From Euryhalocaulis caribicus (GTDB lineage Bacteria; Pseudomonadota; Alphaproteobacteria; Caulobacterales; Maricaulaceae): a stretch of DNA of 64,000 nt. Below are positions 10,324 through 18,353 of this stretch, piece by piece. The position numbers and the translations under genes were made by a program. The number at the start of each line of letters is the position of its first letter. Positions within the stretch are counted from its first letter, which is position 1. The notes below the pieces were generated by a model, which saw nothing but the letters and a program-made list of their open reading frames with translations, did no database searches and was not told the origin of the DNA. The stretch spans positions 1 to 64,000 of the forward strand of contig NZ_ASJA01000002.1 of NCBI RefSeq assembly GCF_000412185.1, written 5' to 3'.

Positions 10324-11805
10324 GTGAGCGATAGCGTTTTTGTCGGCGGGTCGCCGAACGGCCCCCAGAGCCTTCTTCTCAACCGCGCCAACCGTCACGG
10401 CCTGATCGCCGGCGCGACCGGCACGGGCAAGACCATCACCCTGCAAATTCTGGCGCAAGCCTTCTCCGAGGCCGGCGTTCCTGTCTTCGCCGCAGACATA
10501 AAGGGCGATCTTTCCGGCCTCGCCGCGCCGGGGGCGGATACGCACAAACTGCATGACAAGCTGCATGAGCGCGCCCGGTCCATCGGCCTGGACCCGTATG
10601 ATTACGCCGCCGCCCCCACCGTCTTCTGGGATTTGCTGGGCGAGAAAGGCCACCCGATCCGCACCACGGTATCGGAAATGGGGCCGTTGCTGCTCTCCCG
10701 CCTTCTGGACCTGAACGAGACGCAGGAAGGCGTGCTGACCGTCGCTTTCGCGCTGGCCGATGACCAGAAGCTTCTGGTGCTGGACCTGAAGGATCTGCGC
10801 GCCCTGTTGACCTATGTGGCCGAGAACCGCGCGGAGATCAGCGCCGAATACGGTCAGGTCTCCACCGCCTCCGTCGGGGCCATTCAGCGCCGGCTTCTGG
10901 TGCTGGAGCGTGCGGGCGCGGACCGCTTCTTCGGCGAACCGGCCCTGTCGCTGGCCGATCTGATCCGCACGGACCTGTCGGGCCGCGGCTATGTGAACGT
11001 GCTGGACGCCACCGGCCTGATCGCCGAACCGCGGCTCTATTCCACCTTCCTGCTCTGGCTGCTGTCGGAACTGTTCGAGGAACTGCCAGAGGTCGGAGAT
11101 CCCGAGAAGCCGCGCATGGTCTTCTTTTTCGACGAGGCGCACCTTCTGTTCGAAGATGCGCCCAGGGCGCTGCTGGACAAGATCGAACAGGTCGCCAAGC
11201 TGATCCGCTCCAAGGGCGTGGGCATCTATTTCGTCACCCAGAACCCGCGCGACGTGCCCGATGACGTTCTGGCCCAGCTGGGAACGCGCATCCAGCACGC
11301 CCTGCGCGCCTATACCCCGGCCGAGCGCAAGGCCGTGAAAGCCGCGGCCCAGAGCTTCCGGCCCAATCCGGAGCTGGACTCCGAGGCGGTGATCACAGAG
11401 CTGGGCGTTGGCGAGGCGCTGGTCTCCACGCTGGACGCCAAGGGCCGCCCGACCGTGGTCGAACGCACGCTCATCCGCCCGCCATCCTCGCAGATCGGCC
11501 CGATCACGGATGAAGAGCGCAGCCGCATCATCGCCGGCAGCCCGGCCGCGGGGCGCTATGACACGCCGCAGGATCGCGAGTCCGCCTATGAAATTCTGGC
11601 CGAGCGCGCCGAGCAGAAACTCGCCGCCGCTGAAAAGGCCGGCAAGGACAAGGCGAAGGCGTCGACATCCCGCCGCTCCTCGTCCCGCAAATCCTCCGGC
11701 CGGCAATCCTATTTCGAGGCCTCGATGAAATCCTTCCTGCGCACCGCATCCACCGAGCTGTCGCGGCAGGTGATCCGGGGCATCATGAAAAACCTCGCCC
11801 GGTAG
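10324..11805 (+). CDS. HerA/FtsK-like ATPase (DUF853, YjgR family)
   Basis: A 493-residue P-loop ATPase of the HerA helicase-like DUF853 family. Walker A is GATGTGKTITLQ at residues 29-40; Walker B is MVFFFDEAHLLF near 260; GIYFVTQNPRDVPDDVLAQL is the sensor region. The C-terminal tail is Lys/Ser/Arg-rich (KASTSRRSSSRKSSGRQS) and then ends in an amphipathic helix. It starts with GTG. Family members are thought to be DNA-associated motors, but their role is not settled. mutM starts three bases after the stop, so the pair is probably translated from one transcript. Confidence 0.9.
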   Translation: MSDSVFVGGSPNGPQSLLLNRANRHGLIAGATGTGKTITLQILAQAFSEAGVPVFAADIKGDLSGLAAPGADTHKLHDKLHERARSIGLDPYDYAAAPTVFWDLLGEKGHPIRTTVSEMGPLLLSRLLDLNETQEGVLTVAFALADDQKLLVLDLKDLRALLTYVAENRAEISAEYGQVSTASVGAIQRRLLVLERAGADRFFGEPALSLADLIRTDLSGRGYVNVLDATGLIAEPRLYSTFLLWLLSELFEELPEVGDPEKPRMVFFFDEAHLLFEDAPRALLDKIEQVAKLIRSKGVGIYFVTQNPRDVPDDVLAQLGTRIQHALRAYTPAERKAVKAAAQSFRPNPELDSEAVITELGVGEALVSTLDAKGRPTVVERTLIRPPSSQIGPITDEERSRIIAGSPAAGRYDTPQDRESAYEILAERAEQKLAAAEKAGKDKAKASTSRRSSSRKSSGRQSYFEASMKSFLRTASTELSRQVIRGIMKNLAR

Positions 11806-11808
11806 GCC

Positions 11809-12648
11809 ATGCCCGAACTCCCCGAGGTCGAAACGGTGCGGCGCGGCCTGACCCCGGCGCTGGAGGGCGCGCGCCTGGAAACCGTCACGCTGGGCCGCCC
11901 CGATCTGCGCTTTCCCTTTCCGCCGCGCTTCCGGGAAAGACTGGAGGGCGCGCGCCTGATCCGTCTGGGCCGCCGCGCCAAATACCTGCTGGGGGAAATG
12001 GACACCGGCGAGTCCCTGCTGATGCATCTGGGCATGTCCGGTTCCTTCCGCGTGGACGGGACAGCGCCCGGCGATTTCGCCCATCCCAGAAACCTCGACT
12101 CGAAGCACGACCACGTGATTTTCGAGACCGGGGAAGGCCGCCGCGTCACCTTCAACGATCCCCGCCGGTTCGGCTTCATGACCCTGATCGCGCCCGGCGA
12201 GACCTCGCCCTATCTGGACGGGCTGGGGCCGGAACCACTTTCCAACGCCTTCAACGGCCCCGTTCTGCACGCCGCGTTCAAGGGGCGGCGAACGCCGGCG
12301 AAGGCGGCGCTGCTGGATCAGCGCATCGTGGCGGGCCTTGGCAATATCTATGTCTGCGAGGCCCTGTTCCGCGCGAAGATCTCTCCCCGCCGCCTGGCGG
12401 CCAATGTGGGCGCGGCGCGATGCGAAAAACTGGCCGCCGCGGTCAAAGCCGTGCTGTCGGAGGCGATCGCGGCGGGCGGATCAAGCTTGCGTGATCACGC
12501 CCTGACGGACGGAACCCTGGGCTATTTCCAGCATTCCTTTTCCGTTTACGGGCGTGAAGGCGAGCCTTGCCGGGCCTGCGCCGCGCCCGTGACGCGGATT
12601 GTGCAAGCAGGGCGGTCCAGCTTTTTCTGCTCGTCCTGCCAGCGCTGA
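11809..12648 (+). CDS. mutM: Formamidopyrimidine-DNA glycosylase (Fpg)
   Basis: Removes oxidised purines such as 8-oxoguanine and cleaves the abasic site. The first residues after the initiator Met are PELPEVE, supplying the catalytic N-terminal proline and the glutamate. [10 protein letters not shown], the H2TH region with [19 protein letters not shown], and a C-terminal Cys4 zinc finger (CRAC ... CSSC) are all present. Length 279 is normal. The gene begins three bases after the HerA-like ATPase stop. Confidence 0.97.
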   Translation: MPELPEVETVRRGLTPALEGARLETVTLGRPDLRFPFPPRFRERLEGARLIRLGRRAKYLLGEMDTGESLLMHLGMSGSFRVDGTAPGDFAHPRNLDSKHDHVIFETGEGRRVTFNDPRRFGFMTLIAPGETSPYLDGLGPEPLSNAFNGPVLHAAFKGRRTPAKAALLDQRIVAGLGNIYVCEALFRAKISPRRLAANVGAARCEKLAAAVKAVLSEAIAAGGSSLRDHALTDGTLGYFQHSFSVYGREGEPCRACAAPVTRIVQAGRSSFFCSSCQR

Positions 12649-12775
12649 ACGCGTTTGAAGGCGCCCCCTCGCCACAGGGCGCGGGTTGCGTTATGAGGCC
12701 CGGCTTTCGCGCGCGGGACCGGCTCGTCGGTCCGCAAGACGCGCAGCCGCCACACTCAAGGATGATGGTCCGGAT

Positions 12776-13552
12776 ATGGCTTTTGAGACGATCGAAGTGA
12801 AAACCGACGGCGCGGTCGGCGTCATCACGCTGAACCGCCCCAAGGCGATGAACGCGCTGAACGACCAGCTGACCACCGAACTCGCCCAGGCGCTCGCCGA
12901 TTTCGAAACCAATGACGACATTGGCTGCGTGGTCCTGACCGGCTCCAAGAAGGCTTTCGCCGCCGGCGCCGACATCAAGGAATTGCAGGGCCGCGATTTC
13001 GTTGATCTCTACAAGAACGACCCCTTCGCGAAGACGTGGGAGTCGGTGGACCGCTTTCGCAAGCCGGTCATCGCCGCGGTGTCCGGCTATGCGCTGGGCG
13101 GCGGCTGCGAGATCGCCATGATGTGCGACTTCATCATCGCCTCCGAAAACGCCAGGTTCGGCCAGCCGGAAATCACCATCGGCGTCATGCCCGGCTCCGG
13201 CGGCACCCAGCGCCTGCCGCGCTTTATCGGCAAGGCCAAGGCGATGGATCTCTGCCTCACCGGCCGCACCATGGACGCGCAGGAAGCCGAGCGCTGCGGC
13301 CTCGTCTCCCGTCTGGTCAGCGATGACGACCTGATGGAGGAGGCCATGGAGGCCGCCCGCAAGATCGCCGGCTTCTCCCGCCCCATCACCATGATGGCGA
13401 AAGAGACGGTGAACCAGGCCTATGAGACCACGCTCAGCCAGGGCGTGCGGTTCGAGCGCCGCGTCTTCCATTCCATGTTCTCGACCGAGGACCAGAAGGA
13501 AGGCATGGCCGCCTTCGCAGAGAAGCGGGCGCCGCATTTCAAGAATCGCTGA
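12776..13552 (+). CDS. Enoyl-CoA hydratase
   Basis: Crotonase-fold protein of 258 residues, likely hydrating trans-2-enoyl-CoA in fatty-acid beta-oxidation. The first oxyanion-hole motif is [10 protein letters not shown] (residues about 60-69); the second is [14 protein letters not shown]. The two catalytic glutamates are expected in [20 protein letters not shown], which is intact. I start at ATG 12776 ([12 protein letters not shown]), matching the usual N-terminus; the upstream extension to 12686 is arginine-rich and not conserved. Confidence 0.93.
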   Translation: MAFETIEVKTDGAVGVITLNRPKAMNALNDQLTTELAQALADFETNDDIGCVVLTGSKKAFAAGADIKELQGRDFVDLYKNDPFAKTWESVDRFRKPVIAAVSGYALGGGCEIAMMCDFIIASENARFGQPEITIGVMPGSGGTQRLPRFIGKAKAMDLCLTGRTMDAQEAERCGLVSRLVSDDDLMEEAMEAARKIAGFSRPITMMAKETVNQAYETTLSQGVRFERRVFHSMFSTEDQKEGMAAFAEKRAPHFKNR

Positions 13553-13683
13553 GCTTGCGCGGCGCCGCGCGCTTGACGCGGCCCGCCTATCCTTATATCT
13601 CGCCTGCCTTCGCCGCAGCGGCGCGAAATGCGCGCGCGGCCCGATGAATTTACGACGACCCTGAACACGGAAGTATAAGGCTC

Positions 13684-13950
13684 ATGGCCAATACGCGTTC
13701 TGCGAAAAAGATGGTCCGCAAGATTGCGCGCCGCACCGAAGTCAACACCGTCCGCCGTTCGCGCATGCGCGGCTATGTCCGCAAGGTCGAGGAAGCGATT
13801 GCTTCCGGCGATCAGGCGGCGGCCCGCGAGGCGCTCGGCAAGGCCCAGTCCGAACTGGACAAGGCGGCCGGCCACGGCGTGGTTCATAAGAAGATGGCGT
13901 CCCGCAAGGTTTCGCGCCTGAATTCGCGCATCAAGGCGATGAGCGCCTGA
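13684..13950 (+). CDS. rpsT: 30S ribosomal protein S20
   Basis: An 88-residue basic, all-helical protein that binds the 16S rRNA body. The N-terminus [21 protein letters not shown] and the [16 protein letters not shown] segment are family signatures. It lies just upstream of dnaA, a common arrangement in this class, and is followed by a strong terminator. Confidence 0.97.
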   Translation: MANTRSAKKMVRKIARRTEVNTVRRSRMRGYVRKVEEAIASGDQAAAREALGKAQSELDKAAGHGVVHKKMASRKVSRLNSRIKAMSA

Positions 13951-14010
13951 ACACGGCGCGCTGGTTTCCGGCCTGTCGCCGGGCCGTCATGAATCCGCAA
14001 TAAATTTCAA

Positions 14011-14047
14011 AACGCTCCGGCCAGAACCTGCGCCGGAGCGTTTTTTT
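14011..14047 (+). terminator. Factor-independent terminator of rpsT
   Basis: AACGCTCCGG (14011-14020) pairs with CCGGAGCGTT (14033-14042), 12-base loop, followed by a run of seven T starting at 14041. Typical intrinsic terminator 60 bp after the rpsT stop. Confidence 0.9.
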
Positions 14048-14357
14048 ATGGGCCCCGTTTGCGCGCTTTTTCGCGCTGTCACCCCGCTGAAAAAAAATGT
14101 TAAGAAAGGTAAACCTAAGTCCCCTCCGGGGTTCCGGTTTTTTCTTGTCAAGTGACTCGTTTCCCTCCAGCGGCGAATTTTGGGGTTTGATTCGCAGTGC
14201 CGTCTAAGTATCCTCCTCCTTGCTGATCGACGTACCAATCTTAAGACGGATTGAACTCGATAACCGCCTCCCGTGAGGAGCGCGGAGGGGGAATTTTTGT
14301 CTTTAAAAACAATATGCTGGCGTGCCGTCCAAGGCGCGCCGGGCAAGGGGGAATTCA
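14048..14357 (+). promoter_or_regulatory. dnaA upstream region
   Basis: 310 bp without a gene. It contains an A-rich stretch (14092-14118), with TTAAGAAAGGTAAAC, a partial match to the CtrA pattern TTAA-N7-TTAA, and a GATTC site at 14189-14193 that a CcrM-type methylase could modify. Another GANTC lies at 13991. AAGGGGGA at 14345-14352 is the ribosome-binding site of dnaA. I saw no TTATCCACA-type DnaA boxes, so this does not look like oriC. The CtrA and CcrM readings are inferences from a weak motif match. Confidence 0.35.
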
Positions 14358-15770
14358 ATGGGCGGGCAGTCAAAGGGAGCCGATATATCAATGGCGGTAG
14401 AGAGCGTCTGGGAGGCGATCAAGGGTCGCCTGAAGAGCGAACTTGGCGAGCAGACTTACCTGTCCTGGATCGCCAACCTTCAGGCTTCTGAAATTGATGG
14501 CCGCACCGTGCGCATCTCCGCTCCCAACCGTTTTTGCTGCGAGTATGTGGAGCAGAATTTCGGCTTCCGCATTCGCGAGTACTGGGCCGGTCTGGATTCG
14601 CAGAACCGCATGGTCCGGTTCGAGGTCACCGACGGCATGGCGCATCCGCCCGCCCTGCGGGTCGCCGCTTCCCGTCCCGCCGCCGCCGCGGGCGGCGCGT
14701 CCGGCGGAGGATCGGGCGCGGGCCTGTCCGAGCCGCGCCCCCCGGCCCGCATTGACCGCACCTTCGAGAATTTCGTGGTCGGCCCGGCCAATGAAGTCGC
14801 CGCCGCCGTGGCGCGCCAGATTTCCGGCGACGCCGCCGCGCGCTTCAACCCGGTCTATATCCATGGCGGCTACGGCATGGGCAAAACCCACTTGCTGCGC
14901 GCCATCCAGAATGAAAGCCGCGAGCGCGATCCGGAGCGCCGCATCACCTATCTGACGGGCGAACGCTTCACGAGCGACTTCCTGTCGGCGATGAAGAACC
15001 GCGACACCAGCGCCTTCAAGGAAACGGTGCGCAACACCGACCTTCTGCTGGTCGACGACCTGCACATCATGGCCGGCAAGACGGTCACGCAGGAGGAATT
15101 CTACCATACCCTGGCCGATCTCATTCAGGACGGCCGCCAGGTGGTCATCACCGGCGACCGCAAGCCGGGCGAGCTGGACGGCATTGACGAGCGCGTGCGC
15201 TCCCTGCTGGTCGGCGGCCTGCGCTGCGATGTCGAATGCCCGGATCTGGATCTGCGCCGCCGCATCCTGGACCGCGCCGTGCTGGACCTTCAGCGCACCT
15301 ATCCCGGCTTCGCCCTGCCGGATCAGGCGTGCGATTTCATCGCCGCCCGCGTCACCGGCTCTCCGCGCGAACTGATCGGCGCCCTGAACACGGTGGTTTC
15401 CCGCACCCTGCTGATCGGGCGCGAGGCGACGACCGAAACCGTCACCGCCGCCCTGTCGGATTACGCCGTGGCCGCCACGCGCCGCATCACGGTGGACCGC
15501 ATCCAGAAACAGGTGGCGTCCTATTATAATCTGAAAGTGCCGGAGCTTCTGTCGCCGCGCCGCGCCCGCGCCATCGCCCGTCCGCGCCAGATCGCCATGT
15601 ATCTGTCCAAGCAGATGACCCAGCGCTCCCTGCCCGATATCGGGCGGCGTTTCGGCGGCAAGGATCACACCACGGTGCTGCACGCGGTGCGCCGCATCAG
15701 CGATCTGATGGAGAACGATCCGGCCGTGCATGACGACGTCAACGCGCTGATCCGCCTGCTGGAGCGCTAG
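14358..15770 (+). CDS. dnaA: Chromosomal replication initiator DnaA
   Basis: ATP-dependent initiator of chromosome replication. The 470 residues have domain I (VWEAIKGRLKSELGEQTYLSW), a short Ala/Gly/Pro linker, AAA+ domain III with Walker A GGYGMGKTHLL near residue 169 and Walker B LLLVDDLHIMAGK, and DNA-binding domain IV with the signature GGKDHTTVLHAVRRI. I chose ATG 14358, five bases after a strong AAGGGGGA; GTG 14322 and ATG 14391 are alternatives. Odd: box VII reads RSLLVGGL, with Leu near residue 283 where E. coli has the arginine finger Arg285. dnaN follows. Confidence 0.96.
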   Translation: MGGQSKGADISMAVESVWEAIKGRLKSELGEQTYLSWIANLQASEIDGRTVRISAPNRFCCEYVEQNFGFRIREYWAGLDSQNRMVRFEVTDGMAHPPALRVAASRPAAAAGGASGGGSGAGLSEPRPPARIDRTFENFVVGPANEVAAAVARQISGDAAARFNPVYIHGGYGMGKTHLLRAIQNESRERDPERRITYLTGERFTSDFLSAMKNRDTSAFKETVRNTDLLLVDDLHIMAGKTVTQEEFYHTLADLIQDGRQVVITGDRKPGELDGIDERVRSLLVGGLRCDVECPDLDLRRRILDRAVLDLQRTYPGFALPDQACDFIAARVTGSPRELIGALNTVVSRTLLIGREATTETVTAALSDYAVAATRRITVDRIQKQVASYYNLKVPELLSPRRARAIARPRQIAMYLSKQMTQRSLPDIGRRFGGKDHTTVLHAVRRISDLMENDPAVHDDVNALIRLLER

Positions 15771-15865
15771 GGCGGCGCGCCTTGCCGCCCCGCGTCCGCA
15801 CAGGCCGGGCGCGGGAGGAAATGCGGAAAAAGGGCTTCGCGCGGCGGTGATTTTCGTTATTCTCC

Positions 15866-15894
15866 CGCCCCCGCGCCTGTCTTGCGCGGGGGCG
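15866..15894 (+). other. GC hairpin in the dnaA-dnaN intergenic region
   Basis: CGCCCCCGCGC and GCGCGGGGGCG pair perfectly over 11 bp with a 7-base loop, 46 bp before the dnaN start. There is no T-tract. It may attenuate read-through from dnaA or protect an mRNA end. Confidence 0.4.
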
Positions 15895-15939
15895 ATTCGC
15901 CTTTAACCCGTCAACCAAGAACCAAGCGCAGAACCCTTC

Positions 15940-17058
15940 ATGAAGCTGACGATCGACCGCGCCGCGCTTATCCGCACACTGGGCCACGTCCAGAATGTGG
16001 TGGAGCGCCGCAACACCATTCCGATACTGGGCAATGTGCTGCTGTCCGCTGAAGACGGCGCGCTGAAATTCGCCGCCACGGACCTGGATCTGGAGATCAC
16101 GGAGACGGTTTCCGCGGACATCGAGTCCGGCGGATCTGCCACCGCCCCCGCCCACACGCTTTATGAAATCGTGCGCAAGCTGCCCGAGGGCGCGGAGGTG
16201 GAAATCTCCATGACCTCCGGCGATCCCCGCCTGCAGATCAAGGCCGGGCGCTCGCAATTCTCGCTGCCCTCGCTGTCGCCGTCCGACTTCCCGGTCCTGA
16301 GCGCCGAGGGGCTGAGCCATGACTTCAAGGTCGAGGCGAGCGAGCTGGCGCGCCTGATCGACAAGACGCGCTTCGCCATCTCCACCGAGGAGACGCGCTA
16401 CTATCTCAACGGCATCCATCTGCACGCCATGGAGGCGGAGGGCGCGTCGCTGTTGCGCGCGGTGGCGACTGACGGCCACCGTCTGGCCCTGTCGGAGACC
16501 GCCATGCCGGACGGCGCGTCCGGAATGCCGGCGGTCATCGTGCCCCGCAAGACGGTGCAGGAGGTCCGCCGCCTGGTCGACGACGCCGATGACGAGGTCG
16601 AGGTCTCGGTCTCCGAATCCAAGATCCGCTTCCAGATCGGCGGCGCGACGCTGACCTCCAAGCTGATCGACGGCTCCTTCCCCGATTACGAGCGCGTGAT
16701 CCCGCGCGAGAACGACAAGCGCATGACCATCGAGAACAAAGTCTTCGCCAACGCCGTGGACCGCGTGGCGACGATCTCTGTCGAGAAATCGCGCTCCATC
16801 AAGCTCTCGCTGGCCGAGGATACGCTGACCCTGGCGGTCAATAACCCCGAAAGCGGGCAGGCGACCGAGGAACTGATGGTCACTTACGGCTTTGACGCCA
16901 TCGATATCGGCTTCAATGCCCGTTACCTGCTGGACGTCGCCGGCCAGATCGAGGGCGATACGGTCGATATCCTCTTCCAGGACTCGGCCTCTCCCGCACT
17001 GGTCAAGGATTCCGCGGACGAACACGCCCTCTATGTCCTGATGCCGCTGCGGGTCTGA
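15940..17058 (+). CDS. dnaN: DNA polymerase III beta subunit (sliding clamp)
   Basis: A 372-residue sliding clamp made of three similar domains, forming a dimeric ring that tethers polymerase III to DNA. Recognisable are the N-terminal MKLTIDRAALIRTLGHVQ, RRNTIPILGNVLL, the second-domain RYYLNGIHL and the third-domain C-terminus YVLMPLRV, which forms part of the clamp-binding pocket. It sits between dnaA and recF in the classical order. Confidence 0.97.
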   Translation: MKLTIDRAALIRTLGHVQNVVERRNTIPILGNVLLSAEDGALKFAATDLDLEITETVSADIESGGSATAPAHTLYEIVRKLPEGAEVEISMTSGDPRLQIKAGRSQFSLPSLSPSDFPVLSAEGLSHDFKVEASELARLIDKTRFAISTEETRYYLNGIHLHAMEAEGASLLRAVATDGHRLALSETAMPDGASGMPAVIVPRKTVQEVRRLVDDADDEVEVSVSESKIRFQIGGATLTSKLIDGSFPDYERVIPRENDKRMTIENKVFANAVDRVATISVEKSRSIKLSLAEDTLTLAVNNPESGQATEELMVTYGFDAIDIGFNARYLLDVAGQIEGDTVDILFQDSASPALVKDSADEHALYVLMPLRV

Positions 17059-17121
17059 GTTTTTCTGTCCCGATGAAACTCCGTCTCCTCGCCCGCGCGA
17101 GGGGATAGAAGGGGCGCCAGC

Positions 17122-18255
17122 ATGACCCGCTCCCTTGCCATCACCCGGCTGCGGCTGACCGATTTCCGCAACTATACCCGCGCCGAACTGGCGCTGGACG
17201 CGCGCCCCGTGGCGCTGGCCGGGCCCAATGGCGCGGGCAAGACCAATCTCCTCGAAGCGGTTTCCATGCTCTCCCCCGGCCGCGGCCTGCGCCGGGCGAA
17301 ACTGGACTCGCTCCGCCGCGCCGGGAATGGCGAGACCGCCCCCGCCTGGGGCGTCGCCGCGACGATCGCGCGCGCAGGCGAGACGCATGAGATCACCACC
17401 GGCGTCGCGCCCGAGGCCCCCAATCGCCGCATCGTCAAGATTGACGGAACCAACGCCCCCGCCGCCGATCTCACCGCCCTGATCCCGATGGTCTGGCTGA
17501 CTCCGGCGCAGGACCGCCTGTTCATGGGGCCGCCGGGCGACCGCCGCCGCTTTCTCGACCGCCTGACTCTGGCCGCCGCGCCCGATCACGCCCGCAACGC
17601 CAGCACTTACGAAAAAGCGATGCGGGAGCGCCAGCGCCTGCTGGACGACAATGTTTTCGACCCTTCATGGCTCGGCGCGCTGGAGGCCCGCATGGCCGAG
17701 TCCGGCGCCGCCATGGCGGCCGCCCGCGCCCGCACGCTTTCCCGCCTCGCCGAACAGATCGCCGCCTCGCCCGACACCGCCTTCCCCACCGCCGCGCTGG
17801 CGCTGGACGGCGCGCTGGAAGAGGCCGCGCTGGCGGGCGAAACGCCGGAAACGATCGCGGAGTCCTTCACCCGCAAGCTGGCCGAGGCCCGCAACCGCGA
17901 CGCCGCGGCGGGCCGCGCCCTGTCCGGCCCGCACCGCAGCGATCTGCGCGTCACCCACCGGGAAAAAGACGCCCCCGCCGCGCAATGCTCCACCGGGGAA
18001 CAGAAAGCCCTTCTCACCGGCCTGATCCTCGCCCAGGCCCGCGCCCTGGCCGCCGATCACGGCATCGGCCCGATCGTCCTGCTCGACGAGGCCGCGGCCC
18101 ATCTCGACCCCGACCGCCGCGCCGCCCTGATCGCCGAACTGAACGATCTTGGCGCCCAGGCCTGGCTCACCGGCGTCGAATCCCGCCTGTTCGAAGCCTT
18201 CACGACCGACGCTCAGATGTTCCGCGTCGAAACCGGCGAAATCACGCCGGGCTAG
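17122..18255 (+). CDS. recF: DNA replication and repair protein RecF
   Basis: An SMC-like ATPase that loads RecA at gaps with RecO and RecR. Walker A is GPNGAGKTNLLEA at residues 33-45; the RecF signature LSGPHRSDLRV and the CSTGEQKALL ABC signature motif follow; Walker B is PIVLLDEAAAHLD. The 377 residues match family length. GAAGGGG lies about ten bases before the ATG. In relatives gyrB often comes next; here a 12.7-kb block of RTX genes intervenes. Confidence 0.96.
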   Translation: MTRSLAITRLRLTDFRNYTRAELALDARPVALAGPNGAGKTNLLEAVSMLSPGRGLRRAKLDSLRRAGNGETAPAWGVAATIARAGETHEITTGVAPEAPNRRIVKIDGTNAPAADLTALIPMVWLTPAQDRLFMGPPGDRRRFLDRLTLAAAPDHARNASTYEKAMRERQRLLDDNVFDPSWLGALEARMAESGAAMAAARARTLSRLAEQIAASPDTAFPTAALALDGALEEAALAGETPETIAESFTRKLAEARNRDAAAGRALSGPHRSDLRVTHREKDAPAAQCSTGEQKALLTGLILAQARALAADHGIGPIVLLDEAAAHLDPDRRAALIAELNDLGAQAWLTGVESRLFEAFTTDAQMFRVETGEITPG

Positions 18256-18280
18256 GAAGCGCCCCGAACAGCCATTCCGG

Positions 18281-18323
18281 TCTGGCCCTCTCCCACAGGC
18301 TGCACTAACCTGCGTGCGCAATC
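18281..18323 (+). promoter_or_regulatory. Candidate promoter of RTX gene 1 (shared element, copy 1)
   Basis: TCTGGCCC-N9-GGCTGCACTAACCTGCGT-N2-GCAATC. The same sequence with the same spacing occurs before RTX gene 2 at 24694-24736. CTGGCC (18282-18287) and TAACCT (18306-18311) could be the -35 and -10 boxes with an 18-bp spacer, 42 bp before the ATG. Predicted only. Confidence 0.5.
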
Positions 18324-18353
18324 TTTGAGGGGCGGGACAGGCAGGGATTTCAC

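Noticed and set aside
10306-12270. A 654-codon open frame antisense to the HerA-like gene and mutM
   Set aside because: Spans two real genes and has no recognisable domain.
14048-14357. Possible replication origin next to dnaA
   Set aside because: No DnaA boxes close to TTATCCACA were found and no AT-rich 13-mer array; in related bacteria the origin is often elsewhere.
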